A DNA stretch of 9,489 nucleotides. It comes from Thermoplasmata archaeon. Lineage in GTDB: Archaea; Thermoplasmatota; Thermoplasmata; Thermoplasmatales; Thermoplasmataceae. The notes beneath the pieces were generated by a model. That model saw only the letters and a program-made list of their open reading frames with translations. It was not told the origin of the DNA and ran no database searches. Below, piece after piece: positions 1 through 5,749 of this stretch (positions within the stretch are counted from its first letter, which is position 1; each line of letters starts with the position of its first letter). The stretch is from assembly GCA_021847855.1 (NCBI GenBank), contig JAJZOT010000041.1:1-9489 (forward strand). The letters are read 5' to 3'. A program made the translations under genes and the position numbers.

Positions 1-138
1 AAAAATCACTTTGAGCGAATAAAGCTATCGGCCCGGAACGACAAGAATAGCTATTGGATCTTTAGTACGGGGGTTGATTGGGTTTATGAATCTTCTAAAT
101 TCCTTATTCCTATCCTTGATGCTCTTGGAAGAATCTGA
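1..138 (+). CDS. C-terminal end of an unidentified gene (partial)
   Basis: The first frame is open from base 1 to a TGA at 136-138 and gives 45 residues, ending in a motif read as GVDWVYESSKFLIPILDALG-R-I. It has no start in the window. The composition (aromatic and hydrophobic residues spaced as in a folded C-terminus) looks protein-like, but I do not recognise the family. It runs directly into the recombinase remnant that follows in another frame, so it could be an upstream gene's tail or another piece of debris. A chance open frame of this length is possible, hence the low confidence. Confidence 0.3.
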   Translation, partial: KNHFERIKLSARNDKNSYWIFSTGVDWVYESSKFLIPILDALGRI

Positions 139-479
139 ACACGTGCATCAAACCCTACAACGCATACATTGCTTTCCCTGGGGTCCAGAAATTCAATCCC
201 TTCAGGAACCAGAAATCAATCAAGAGAACCAGGGCAACTATGGAAGATTATGAAAGGCTCGTGAGTGCCTGCAGAGGATATACAGCACCAAGAGATCGTT
301 TGATGGTTGAAATTCTGTTCAAAGCTGGTCTCAGGCATATTGAGATTGTTCATCTCACAGTTGATGACCTCTACCTTGGCGACGACAAGATCATTGTAAG
401 GGCCGGAAAGAATGAGAAGTAAAGAGAAGTTCCCTTATTTCCAAGTGTCATGGATGCCATTCTGACACCTAGGCCTTGA
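139..479 (+). pseudogene. decayed tyrosine recombinase (XerA/phage-integrase type) remnant
   Basis: The readable frame covers the end of the SAM-like core-binding domain (KPYNAYIAFPG, NPF) and the start of the catalytic domain. The latter includes MEDYERLV, then FKAGLRHIEIVHL, where the Arg of GLR (codon 32 from the ATG at 240) matches catalytic Arg I of the family. It ends in the beta-hairpin region (KNEK, stop, REVPLFPSV). A TAA at 420-422 interrupts the conserved K-x-R-x-V-P-L stretch in frame, and a TGA at 477-479 ends the frame. The box II residues (HxxR, H/W and the nucleophilic Tyr) are absent, so the protein cannot be active. Upstream of the ATG the frame stays open back to a TGA at 117-119, and family-like sequence starts around 140, so the N-terminus is also lost. 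In archaea such recombinases resolve chromosome dimers or integrate plasmids and viruses. With no chromosomal context, an element-borne integrase is the likelier origin. Confidence 0.7.
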
Positions 480-575
480 TGGCTACCCAGTATGGAAAGC
501 CATAACATTGTTGACAGAATTGCCAAGACAAAATCAAAGGGATATATTTTGGAAAAGACGGTTAAACTCAATTTG

Positions 576-3455
576 CTATCCCTTCACTTTCATCTCTCCT
601 ATAATTACTTCGTAAAGTGGGAACAGAATTTTTCTTGCTTCTTCGTCACTGAACCCCAAGACCGATAATATTCCGATGTCAAGGTTTACCCTCATTTCAT
701 TGGAACTTACATACTGGTCAAGAATTGACGGTAATTCTTTATTACAGAGATCATTAAAAAGATTCAATAATTTGGTTTTTGCCTCAGCGTTCAATGCAGA
801 CACATCAAATATGTCGAAGAGCACGAGTTCGCTTTCCATAATGTCGGTGAAGCCTCCCGTTGTCTGTTCCCTGAATGAGAGAATATTTGACATAGTGAGT
901 GTACTGTTTAGAATCAATGTCTGAATTTTGGCCTCAATTGGGTCCCTAAATCTTATCAACTTGAATGTATGGGGAGATAGAATACCATTCTCAGAATAGA
1001 ACGCAAAATGATGGGTATTCTTTGAATTGGGTCTGAATCTCCTGCCCACAACTACATTACTCGTCTTCTTCCGTACATTTTCTCTTTGGTTTGCCCAGTC
1101 AAATGAGCCCCTCCATTTTGAGAGGTTAAGAATTGCCTCAAAATTACCGGGAGGATCGATAAGAACATAATCTATGTCAGAGGCATCCATTGTTTTCACG
1201 GCAGTCAGAGTTCTAAGGGCGGGTTTTAACTTTGATCTTGCTACTGGGAATGATTCATTGAGACCTTTAATTCTTACCATAACAACCTTTTCATTTTCGT
1301 TCTCAACAATTAGGAATGCTCTTTCAATCCGTGAGGTGTCCAAAGGTTTCGTTATGAAAACCAGTTCTGACATTCCCGAAGGGGAGGCATGAAAACCCTC
1401 TGAAACCATGAGGGGGCTTATCTTTGTTAATTTCTTACCGGCCCTTTCTCTTACCCTTGTTAAGAAATCACCCAGAACCTTCTTGTTGGATGTAGATGCA
1501 AAACCGATGATGGGCATTAAATTATTTTCATATCGAGACAGTTTAATCGTTTCCAGGAACTCTGTCTCAACAGTTCCGGTGCTCAAGGGTTCTTTCCTAT
1601 TATATGAATTCTTTATTATTGAAATGAGCCTGCTCACGGCTTCGGGTGGCAGGTTCTTTATAGACGTCTTTATGGTCACGATTGCAGTGTAGTCACCCGG
1701 CATTGGTTTCCGCTTCCTCCCAATGAAAAGTACATCCTTAAACGATGAACCTTCACTGAAAGCCTCATCTTCAAGGGGTTTGACCAAATATTGCAGGGAA
1801 TAGTTCTTAAGCATATATTGTCTGATTTTCTTTGTAGCCTCTCCTCTGGCTATATTTATAGGTATGACCGCCGCCACTTTACCGTCCTTCCTGAGCAGCA
1901 TATCTGAAAGGGCCATAAATGAACCCCATAGGTTCACCCTATTCCCAGAAACCCTATTTAAGACCTCATTTTCATTGATTTTTTCCCTCATTTCAGTCGG
2001 CATCTTCTCTCTATCGGAAAATGGAGGATTCATGATCACCAAGTCCGAGGGGACGAGTGTGAAGCCTTTGCCTTTGCCTTCAGCGGATACTGCACCCCGC
2101 TTCCTAATAACGATATTGTCGCCGGTAAGCTGGCTCTGAATTGTATGCTCAAAACCGGAAATCCTTACCCCTTTTCCAGAACTGAATTCTTTCTTTCTCA
2201 ACTGTTCGGAAAGCGTGAGGGAGTCCATAGATGCAATCCTCACTATATTGGTAGGCTGTTCGATATTCTGCATAGCCAGATTTAATGTGCTGATATGTGC
2301 TGCAAATGGCATCAGGTCTATGCCAGTGATCTCGTTCTCCAGGAACTGTTTGTGTAACTTCTTCAGGTCTTTTGTCCCCTCTGTTTCAATATATAGTTTC
2401 ATTTTAGCTTTGTAACTTGAAACCAATAAAGTGCCTGACCCACAAGCAGGGTCTATAACTGTGGAAGCATAATCATCTATGGCCAGTCCAGTCAAGAGGT
2501 CCGCAGAGTTGGGGTGTGTGTAAAAGGCAGCAAGAATTTTCCTGACTTCAAACGGTATCAGATCGTGAAAAAATCTTCCGACAAGATCGTGAGAAATGTA
2601 CTCTGCCCTCAGGAGCTTTATGGCTTTTATCACTTCATTTATGACATCCAGAACACTCTTGGTTTCGGGAATGTGTGCCAGTAAATTTGTTCTGTATATG
2701 GATTTATAGTCGATCTCTGTGATAAGGTCAAAGTAATTCTGAATATCTTTCAGAGACTCAATTTCCTCCATTTCAGGAAGCTCGTTGCCCTTTGCTTTTT
2801 TTGTGTAGACATGGTAAAACAGCAATTGATTGAAAAGCAAGAATGATGCAAGGCTGATGACCTGGTTCTCTGCTGCTTCCTTCTCCTTTATCTCACCTAT
2901 TGATGCAAAGAGGTCCAGTTTATTGACCACTTCCGCAATCAACTCATCGGTCCTTATCTGATACACAACTGAATTGAGGTCAGTTGCATAGTTTCCAATC
3001 AACTTAACAGCTGATGCAAAATCTACCTTTGACAACTGCTTATCAATTGTAAGTTTTAGTTGCCTCGCCAAAAAATCCAGCGTGATTGCCCTGCTCTCTG
3101 TCCATGATTCAGTCAGCATTATTCCCCAAATTTCACTCTCAATAGCAATGCGTTGAATTGCATTGAAATTTTCAATGGGTGAATTTCTTATGCTATCTGG
3201 ATAAATTAGTATGATAACGTTCTGGGTGTTCAACCTCCTGCCGTAATCATAGGCCTGTGCAACTGCACTAAGGCCGATATTTTCCTTCTTACCTACTTTA
3301 ACCTCGATGACAAAGGTAAGCGAGCCGTATTTGAAAATAATGTCTGGTTCTTTTCCCATTACTATAGTATTGCCAATAGCCTGAAAACCGTTGTTTTCCA
3401 AGTGACTTATGATCGGATTGTAAAGTGTTCTTTCTTCAATTCTGGGCAAGGCCAC
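576..3455 (-). CDS. single-chain restriction-modification enzyme: PD-ExK nuclease-like domain fused to N6-adenine DNA methyltransferase (type IIG-like)
   Basis: This 959-residue protein is predicted to methylate adenine-N6 in a specific DNA site and probably to cut unmodified DNA. Residues 1-125 look like a PD-(D/E)xK nuclease of the HsdR_N type: E36-P-D38, then E51-V-K53 at the end of a beta strand, then Q67-x3-Y71. Residues 130-300 are mainly helical, like the region preceding N6-methyltransferases. Residues 310-580 are the gamma-type methyltransferase core: AFYTHP at 310-315, SAM-binding motif I DPACGSG at 335-341, GIDLMPFAA at 378-386, and catalytic motif IV NPPF at 476-479. Residues 640-900 are the likely target-recognition region. 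The start is GTG (3455-3453): a TAA lies two codons upstream and a TATA-like box sits about 26 bp upstream, which suits a leaderless message. No HsdS-like or helicase gene lies beside it, arguing for a self-contained enzyme. The alternative is an orphan methylase with an inactive nuclease fold. The frame is intact, unlike most of its neighbours. Confidence 0.85.
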   Translation of the reverse strand: MALPRIEERTLYNPIISHLENNGFQAIGNTIVMGKEPDIIFKYGSLTFVIEVKVGKKENIGLSAVAQAYDYGRRLNTQNVIILIYPDSIRNSPIENFNAIQRIAIESEIWGIMLTESWTESRAITLDFLARQLKLTIDKQLSKVDFASAVKLIGNYATDLNSVVYQIRTDELIAEVVNKLDLFASIGEIKEKEAAENQVISLASFLLFNQLLFYHVYTKKAKGNELPEMEEIESLKDIQNYFDLITEIDYKSIYRTNLLAHIPETKSVLDVINEVIKAIKLLRAEYISHDLVGRFFHDLIPFEVRKILAAFYTHPNSADLLTGLAIDDYASTVIDPACGSGTLLVSSYKAKMKLYIETEGTKDLKKLHKQFLENEITGIDLMPFAAHISTLNLAMQNIEQPTNIVRIASMDSLTLSEQLRKKEFSSGKGVRISGFEHTIQSQLTGDNIVIRKRGAVSAEGKGKGFTLVPSDLVIMNPPFSDREKMPTEMREKINENEVLNRVSGNRVNLWGSFMALSDMLLRKDGKVAAVIPINIARGEATKKIRQYMLKNYSLQYLVKPLEDEAFSEGSSFKDVLFIGRKRKPMPGDYTAIVTIKTSIKNLPPEAVSRLISIIKNSYNRKEPLSTGTVETEFLETIKLSRYENNLMPIIGFASTSNKKVLGDFLTRVRERAGKKLTKISPLMVSEGFHASPSGMSELVFITKPLDTSRIERAFLIVENENEKVVMVRIKGLNESFPVARSKLKPALRTLTAVKTMDASDIDYVLIDPPGNFEAILNLSKWRGSFDWANQRENVRKKTSNVVVGRRFRPNSKNTHHFAFYSENGILSPHTFKLIRFRDPIEAKIQTLILNSTLTMSNILSFREQTTGGFTDIMESELVLFDIFDVSALNAEAKTKLLNLFNDLCNKELPSILDQYVSSNEMRVNLDIGILSVLGFSDEEARKILFPLYEVIIGEMKVKG

Positions 3456-3456
3456 T

Positions 3457-3479
3457 TTACATTAACAGTTTGTCTCCTT
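3457..3479 (-). promoter_or_regulatory. Shine-Dalgarno-like AAGGAG followed by an ATG-TAA start-stop pair
   Basis: On the minus strand AAGGAG (3479-3474) is followed after 11 bases by ATG (3462-3460) and immediately TAA (3459-3457), just before the GTG of the restriction-modification gene. The AAGGAG is 18 bases from the GTG, too far for ordinary use, but well placed for the ATG. Either it is a chance part of the promoter (if the message is leaderless) or it forms a minimal upstream reading frame. Confidence 0.2.
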
Positions 3480-3489
3480 ATAATTTTTC
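3478..3489 (-). promoter_or_regulatory. TATA-like promoter element of the restriction-modification gene
   Basis: Read on the minus strand this is GAAAAATTATAA. The TATA-like core is centred near 3482, about 26 bp before the GTG start. That is the usual distance from an archaeal TATA box to the transcription start, so the message would begin at or next to the start codon. This is inferred from spacing and AT-richness only. Confidence 0.4.
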
Positions 3490-3583
3490 TATGCTATCCC
3501 CTTCACTCATCGTTTAAGCTTGACTTTCGGATGAACCTTAGAGAAGGATCGCTTCTGGAAGCATAATTACGCGCCATAAGTGT

Positions 3584-3912
3584 TCATTTTCCCTTCGGGA
3601 CTGTTAGTATGCTGTTTATTGTCCTTTCTGGATAAAGCACCTTCACGAAATCCAGTATCTCCCAAGCGTTACCTGATTCCCATCTCGGTGTTATTTAATC
3701 AGTACTTTCGCATTTATCCCAAAAATAACCCGGATTTGTAGGAATGCACTTACCTTAACTGCAACCTTCTTCCAGTTCTTAATCATCTCAATCCTTGCAT
3801 ATAACTGATGTATCATTCTTCTGGATCTATCAGGAATATCCTTTAAGGGTTGTTCACTGTGCTCATCCAGGTGAAGCAGCAGTTCCAGAAACCTAGAGTG
3901 TTTCTCACTCGC
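3584..3912 (-). pseudogene. frame-shifted remnant of an unidentified gene
   Basis: Two protein-like pieces lie end to end on the minus strand. The first (3912 to TAA at 3693-3691, 73 residues) has an amphipathic helical look, with SEKHSRFLELLLHLDEHSEQ, then IPDRSRRMIHQLYARIEMI and KNWKKVAVK. The second (3694 to TGA at 3586-3584, 36 residues), shifted by one base, reads ITPRWESGNAWEILDFV then KVLYPERTINSILTVPKGK. Neither has a start codon in a sensible place. A TAA at 3915-3913 precedes the first, and protein-like sequence may continue further upstream in another frame. The pieces probably come from one decayed gene, perhaps a transposase, but I do not recognise the family. The rest of the gap between the methyltransferase start and 3964 shows only promoter-like AT-rich sequence. 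Confidence 0.4.
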
Positions 3913-3930
3913 TTATGGAATCGACTGTGA

Positions 3931-3940
3931 GTAATTATTG
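3931..3940 (+). promoter_or_regulatory. possible TATA box for the AbrB-like gene
   Basis: The AT-rich element TAATTATT is centred about 28 bp before the ATG at 3964. There is no Shine-Dalgarno sequence ahead of that ATG, so a leaderless transcript fits. The element is short and weak. Confidence 0.3.
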
Positions 3941-3963
3941 ACGTCTGACCACAATTACCCTTA

Positions 3964-4116
3964 ATGCCACAATTGCTTGAAGTGTCACATGTATCCAAAA
4001 AGGAAGTGTCCCTGAGAATACCAAAGAAGGCAGCCGAAGCATTGGACCTCAAGGAATGGTACATCGTGGGATTTTACGAGGAAAACGGGAATATTGTCCT
4101 GAGGAAGATGAAATAG
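3964..4116 (+). CDS. small SpoVT/AbrB-type DNA-binding protein (MazE/VapB-like fold)
   Basis: This is a complete 50-residue frame from ATG to TAG. It reads LEVSHVSKKEVSLRIPKKAA, then EALDLKEWYIVGFYEENG and NIVLRKMK. That is the swapped-hairpin AbrB pattern: a beta strand ending in S-L-R-I-P, a short K-A-A-E-A-L helix, L-x-x-x-x-x-V, and a last strand (NIVLRK). Proteins of this fold form dimers that bind promoter DNA as local regulators or as antitoxins. No toxin gene (VapC PIN domain, MazF, RelE) follows within 200 bp, so an orphan regulator or a leftover antitoxin is likely. The length is typical for archaeal single-domain AbrB proteins. A decayed relative with nearly the same C-terminus lies at 5322-5466. 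The start is the only ATG that gives the full domain. Confidence 0.75.
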   Translation: MPQLLEVSHVSKKEVSLRIPKKAAEALDLKEWYIVGFYEENGNIVLRKMK

Positions 4117-4158
4117 CTATTGTTGTATTTGATAATGAGGTCATAAAAATGTTTTCGG

Positions 4159-4179
4159 TGGGGTCTTTGGAAGACCCCA
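4159..4179 (+). terminator. strong hairpin downstream of the AbrB-like gene
   Basis: TGGGGTCTT and AAGACCCCA form a perfect 9-bp stem around the 3-base loop TGG, 42 bases after the AbrB-like stop codon. Pyrimidine-rich sequence (CCTCTTCTTGTCCTTC) follows rather than a pure T run. It could help end that transcript or be a trace of a mobile-element end. It stands out as the most stable hairpin in the window. Confidence 0.4.
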
Positions 4180-4199
4180 TCCTCTTCTTGTCCTTCATA

Positions 4200-4633
4200 A
4201 GTAAATTAACCCTACTACAAGCAGGCAACCACCCTCCGGGTGTTCTATATGAGGTAACAGAGTGGCATACGAACGATTATGCCGGACAAGAGTCATGTAT
4301 GATTGGAATCCAGAGAATGCTGGGGCTTTCCCAGGCGGTTCTACTGGTTATACCGTCACTGCAGCATATGGGCCTGGAAGCATTTCAACTAGCTGGACAA
4401 CTTCCAATTCAATCAGTTGGGCTGACACGACAAATCTTGCAAACGGGAAAGCATCCGTAACTTACACATTCAACGGAGCCTCGAGTGGGCAGATGTACAC
4501 TCTCTGACCAAGATCTACTGGATACTTAGATCCAAGCAAAGCTGGCGGATTCCTTCCAATGGCCGTGACTGAAATGTTCTACGGTGATTTCATCGTGGGG
4601 AGAGCGGGGTATTATTACACTCCGATATTCTAG
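4200..4633 (+). pseudogene. broken gene for a secreted/surface protein (C-terminal part)
   Basis: Protein-like sequence begins around 4200 in one frame (QAGNHPPGVLYEVTEW, HTNDYAGQE). It switches frame near 4290 to VMYDWNPENAGAFPGG, GYTVTAAYGPGSISTSWTTS, NLANGKASVTYTFNGASSG and MYTL. There it meets an in-frame TGA (4505-4507), then continues PRSTGYLDPSKAGGFLPMAV, EMFYGDFIVGRAGYYYTPIF to a TAG at 4631-4633. The Ser/Thr/Gly/Tyr-rich beta-strand composition with almost no charged residues is typical of extracellular archaeal proteins. There is no signal peptide left, so the N-terminal part is lost. One frameshift plus one nonsense codon make it a pseudogene unless the TGA is a recent point change. 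I do not recognise a named family. Confidence 0.6.
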
Positions 4634-4671
4634 GCGTCCTATTCGTTGACAACAACATCTGTAAGCGGATA

Positions 4672-4697
4672 GAGGGGTTTACTCCTCAACATTTTTA
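4672..4697 (+). terminator. hairpin plus T-run after the surface-protein remnant
   Basis: GAGGGG (4672-4677) pairs with CTCCTC (4682-4687), with one G-T pair, around the loop TTTA. Five T residues follow at 4692-4696. It lies about 38 bases after the TAG of the broken surface-protein gene and before the promoter of the next gene, a sensible place for termination. Confidence 0.45.
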
Positions 4698-4729
4698 AAG
4701 TAGTCTGAGTATATTTTCCTCCAAGAAAA

Positions 4730-4740
4730 TTATATAAATA
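4730..4740 (+). promoter_or_regulatory. TATA box of the exported-protein gene
   Basis: The sequence TTATATAAATA is the clearest archaeal TATA box in the window, preceded by an A-rich stretch (AAGAAAA) that could serve as the TFB-recognition element. Its core centre near 4734 puts the transcription start at about 4757-4761, right at the first ATG and about 25 bases before the second. Confidence 0.65.
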
Positions 4741-4783
4741 AGGCTTAGTTATTAAAATGACCAAAAATGAGGTGTTCATTGAT

Positions 4784-5251
4784 ATGAATAGGAAGTTTTT
4801 ACTTACTGTCATTGTAGTGGTTCTTTTTGTTTCACCCATATTGCTATTGATACAACAACATTCTACAGACAGTAACAAATATTCTGTTTCTGACATTATA
4901 ATAGAAAAGGGTATGACTATTCATTATGCGGATAATGGAGGTAACGTCCTCGCCCCCAACTTTGGGGCAGTAATGGATCTCTATCCGGTCAAAACGATTT
5001 CTTCCGCAACTTTAACGGGTTCTTGGAAAAGTACCGCACCTATGGCTTTAATTGTCATACCAACATCACAGCTGAAAAATGATACCTTAATAATGAACCT
5101 CCTAGACAGAGCAGGATTGAGTCTATACGGTTCCTTAAATGTAGCGTTACCCCCAGCAGAATTTGGTTACACAATTGAATTCGCCCCAGCGGCAAATAGC
5201 TCCGGCACTTATACAATTACCGATGCGTTTGTTTTGAGTGCGATTTCATAA
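4784..5251 (+). CDS. small exported or membrane-anchored protein, unidentified family
   Basis: The frame encodes 155 residues from the ATG at 4784, or 164 from the ATG at 4757. From 4784 it begins with a positively charged N-terminus (MNRKF) and one hydrophobic segment (FLLTVIVVVLFVSPILLLI). This is a signal peptide or membrane anchor with the rest of the chain outside the cell. The remainder is rich in Ser, Thr, Gly and Asn, lacks cysteine and looks mostly beta (for example SGTYTITDAFVLSAIS at the C-terminus). I prefer 4784 because GAGGTG (4769-4774) lies 9 bases ahead, the extra nine residues from 4757 are acidic and unlike a signal-peptide start, and the TATA box would start the message near 4760. 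The 4757 ATG would be used if translation is leaderless. The gene is intact between two pseudogenes, with its own promoter and terminator. I do not recognise its function. Confidence 0.7.
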   Translation: MNRKFLLTVIVVVLFVSPILLLIQQHSTDSNKYSVSDIIIEKGMTIHYADNGGNVLAPNFGAVMDLYPVKTISSATLTGSWKSTAPMALIVIPTSQLKNDTLIMNLLDRAGLSLYGSLNVALPPAEFGYTIEFAPAANSSGTYTITDAFVLSAIS

Positions 5252-5270
5252 TGAATCCATTATTTTTATT
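5248..5270 (+). terminator. hairpin with T-rich tail at the end of the exported-protein gene
   Basis: ATAATG and CATTAT form a 6-bp stem around AATC, overlapping the stop codon, followed directly by TTTTATT. The T-rich tail is what archaeal RNA polymerase mainly responds to. Confidence 0.45.
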
Positions 5271-5321
5271 AATGTTGACCAAAGACGCTTTACCTGAAAT
5301 AGACTCTGTAGTGGATCTACT

Positions 5322-5466
5322 ATGAAAGGAGGTTTTCTGATCGTATTCCATAACGTGTAGAGTACGAGGTCCAGGAAAGGCTGTCGAAGTACTGAATCTC
5401 AGGGAAAGAGACATCGTGGAATTTTACGAGGACAGCGGCAACATTATCCTGAAAAAGATGAAATAA
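5322..5466 (+). pseudogene. decayed second copy of the AbrB-like gene
   Basis: The frame 5341-5466 reads ITCRVRGPGKAVEVLNLRER, DIVEFYEDSGNIILKKMK. It aligns with the intact protein at 3964-4116 over the helix and last strands: the intact FYEENGNIVLRKMK corresponds to FYEDSGNIILKKMK here. The frame has no start codon, because a TGA lies directly upstream (5338-5340). The likely original start is the ATG at 5322, which is now in another frame and stops after 12 codons at a TAG. The K-K-E-V-S-L-R-I-P strand of the intact copy is corrupted. It is therefore a frame-shifted paralogue, not expected to be functional. Confidence 0.6.
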
Positions 5467-5511
5467 CACCAGTCCGGCATTTATCTGGCTCATATAGCTT
5501 TCCCGAACTCT

Positions 5512-5712
5512 TCAGTCATCCGGATCGGGCGGTATTCCATTGCCGTTGCCCTCCCATTCAAATGCGAACTTCACAGTCTCCGGGGCACCTGCCACCATCA
5601 CCCTCGGTATCTGTATGCTCACCGGCCCAACCGGAGTCCTGTGAACAAACGTATAAAATTCCCCAACCCCGAAGCCTATGACCCTCTTCGCCTCTCCCTC
5701 CAACCCTGTCAT
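5512..5712 (-). CDS. small protein of unknown function (66 residues)
   Basis: A complete frame starts at ATG 5712, preceded on the minus strand by GGGGTGA five bases upstream. That matches the archaeal ribosome-binding consensus well and decides the start. The protein reads RVIGFGVGEFYTFVHRTPVG, PVSIQIPRVMVAGAPETVKF and AFEWEGNG, with an acidic Pro/Asp C-terminus (PPDPDD). It looks like a short beta-rich globular protein, with no membrane segment and no cysteine. The gene before it on the same strand ends 37 bases upstream, so the two were probably an operon. Both are clearly richer in G+C, especially at third codon positions, than the surrounding genes, suggesting a different source. I do not recognise the family. 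Confidence 0.6.
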   Translation of the reverse strand: MTGLEGEAKRVIGFGVGEFYTFVHRTPVGPVSIQIPRVMVAGAPETVKFAFEWEGNGNGIPPDPDD

Positions 5713-5749
5713 TTATGTCACCCCACTTCTGAAACTGTGTGCATGTTCA

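Noticed and set aside
371..571. 66-residue minus-strand frame
   Set aside because: It is antisense to the recombinase remnant, whose family motifs are readable on the plus strand, and has no plausible protein character.
1137..1160. Second DPPG motif (residues 767-770) in the methyltransferase as an additional catalytic site
   Set aside because: It lies about 290 residues after the NPPF motif in the recognition region and lacks a second motif I, so it is probably coincidental.
676..2415. Several plus-strand frames of 66-94 residues
   Set aside because: They are antisense shadows of the intact 959-residue methyltransferase gene.
3843..4064. 73-residue minus-strand frame rich in Cys and Asn
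   Set aside because: It is antisense to the AbrB-like gene and overlaps the unidentified remnant in another frame. A short part (3915-3960) could belong to that remnant but not as a gene of its own.
4056..4460. 134-residue plus-strand frame
   Set aside because: Its start lies out of frame inside the AbrB-like gene, and beyond 4290 the coding signal is in another frame. Only the 4200-4290 part is used, within the surface-protein remnant.
5309..5322. Imperfect palindrome TAGTGGATCTACTA as an operator for the second AbrB copy
   Set aside because: It matches its reverse complement at 12 of 14 positions, but the gene behind it is decayed and the element does not recur before the intact copy.
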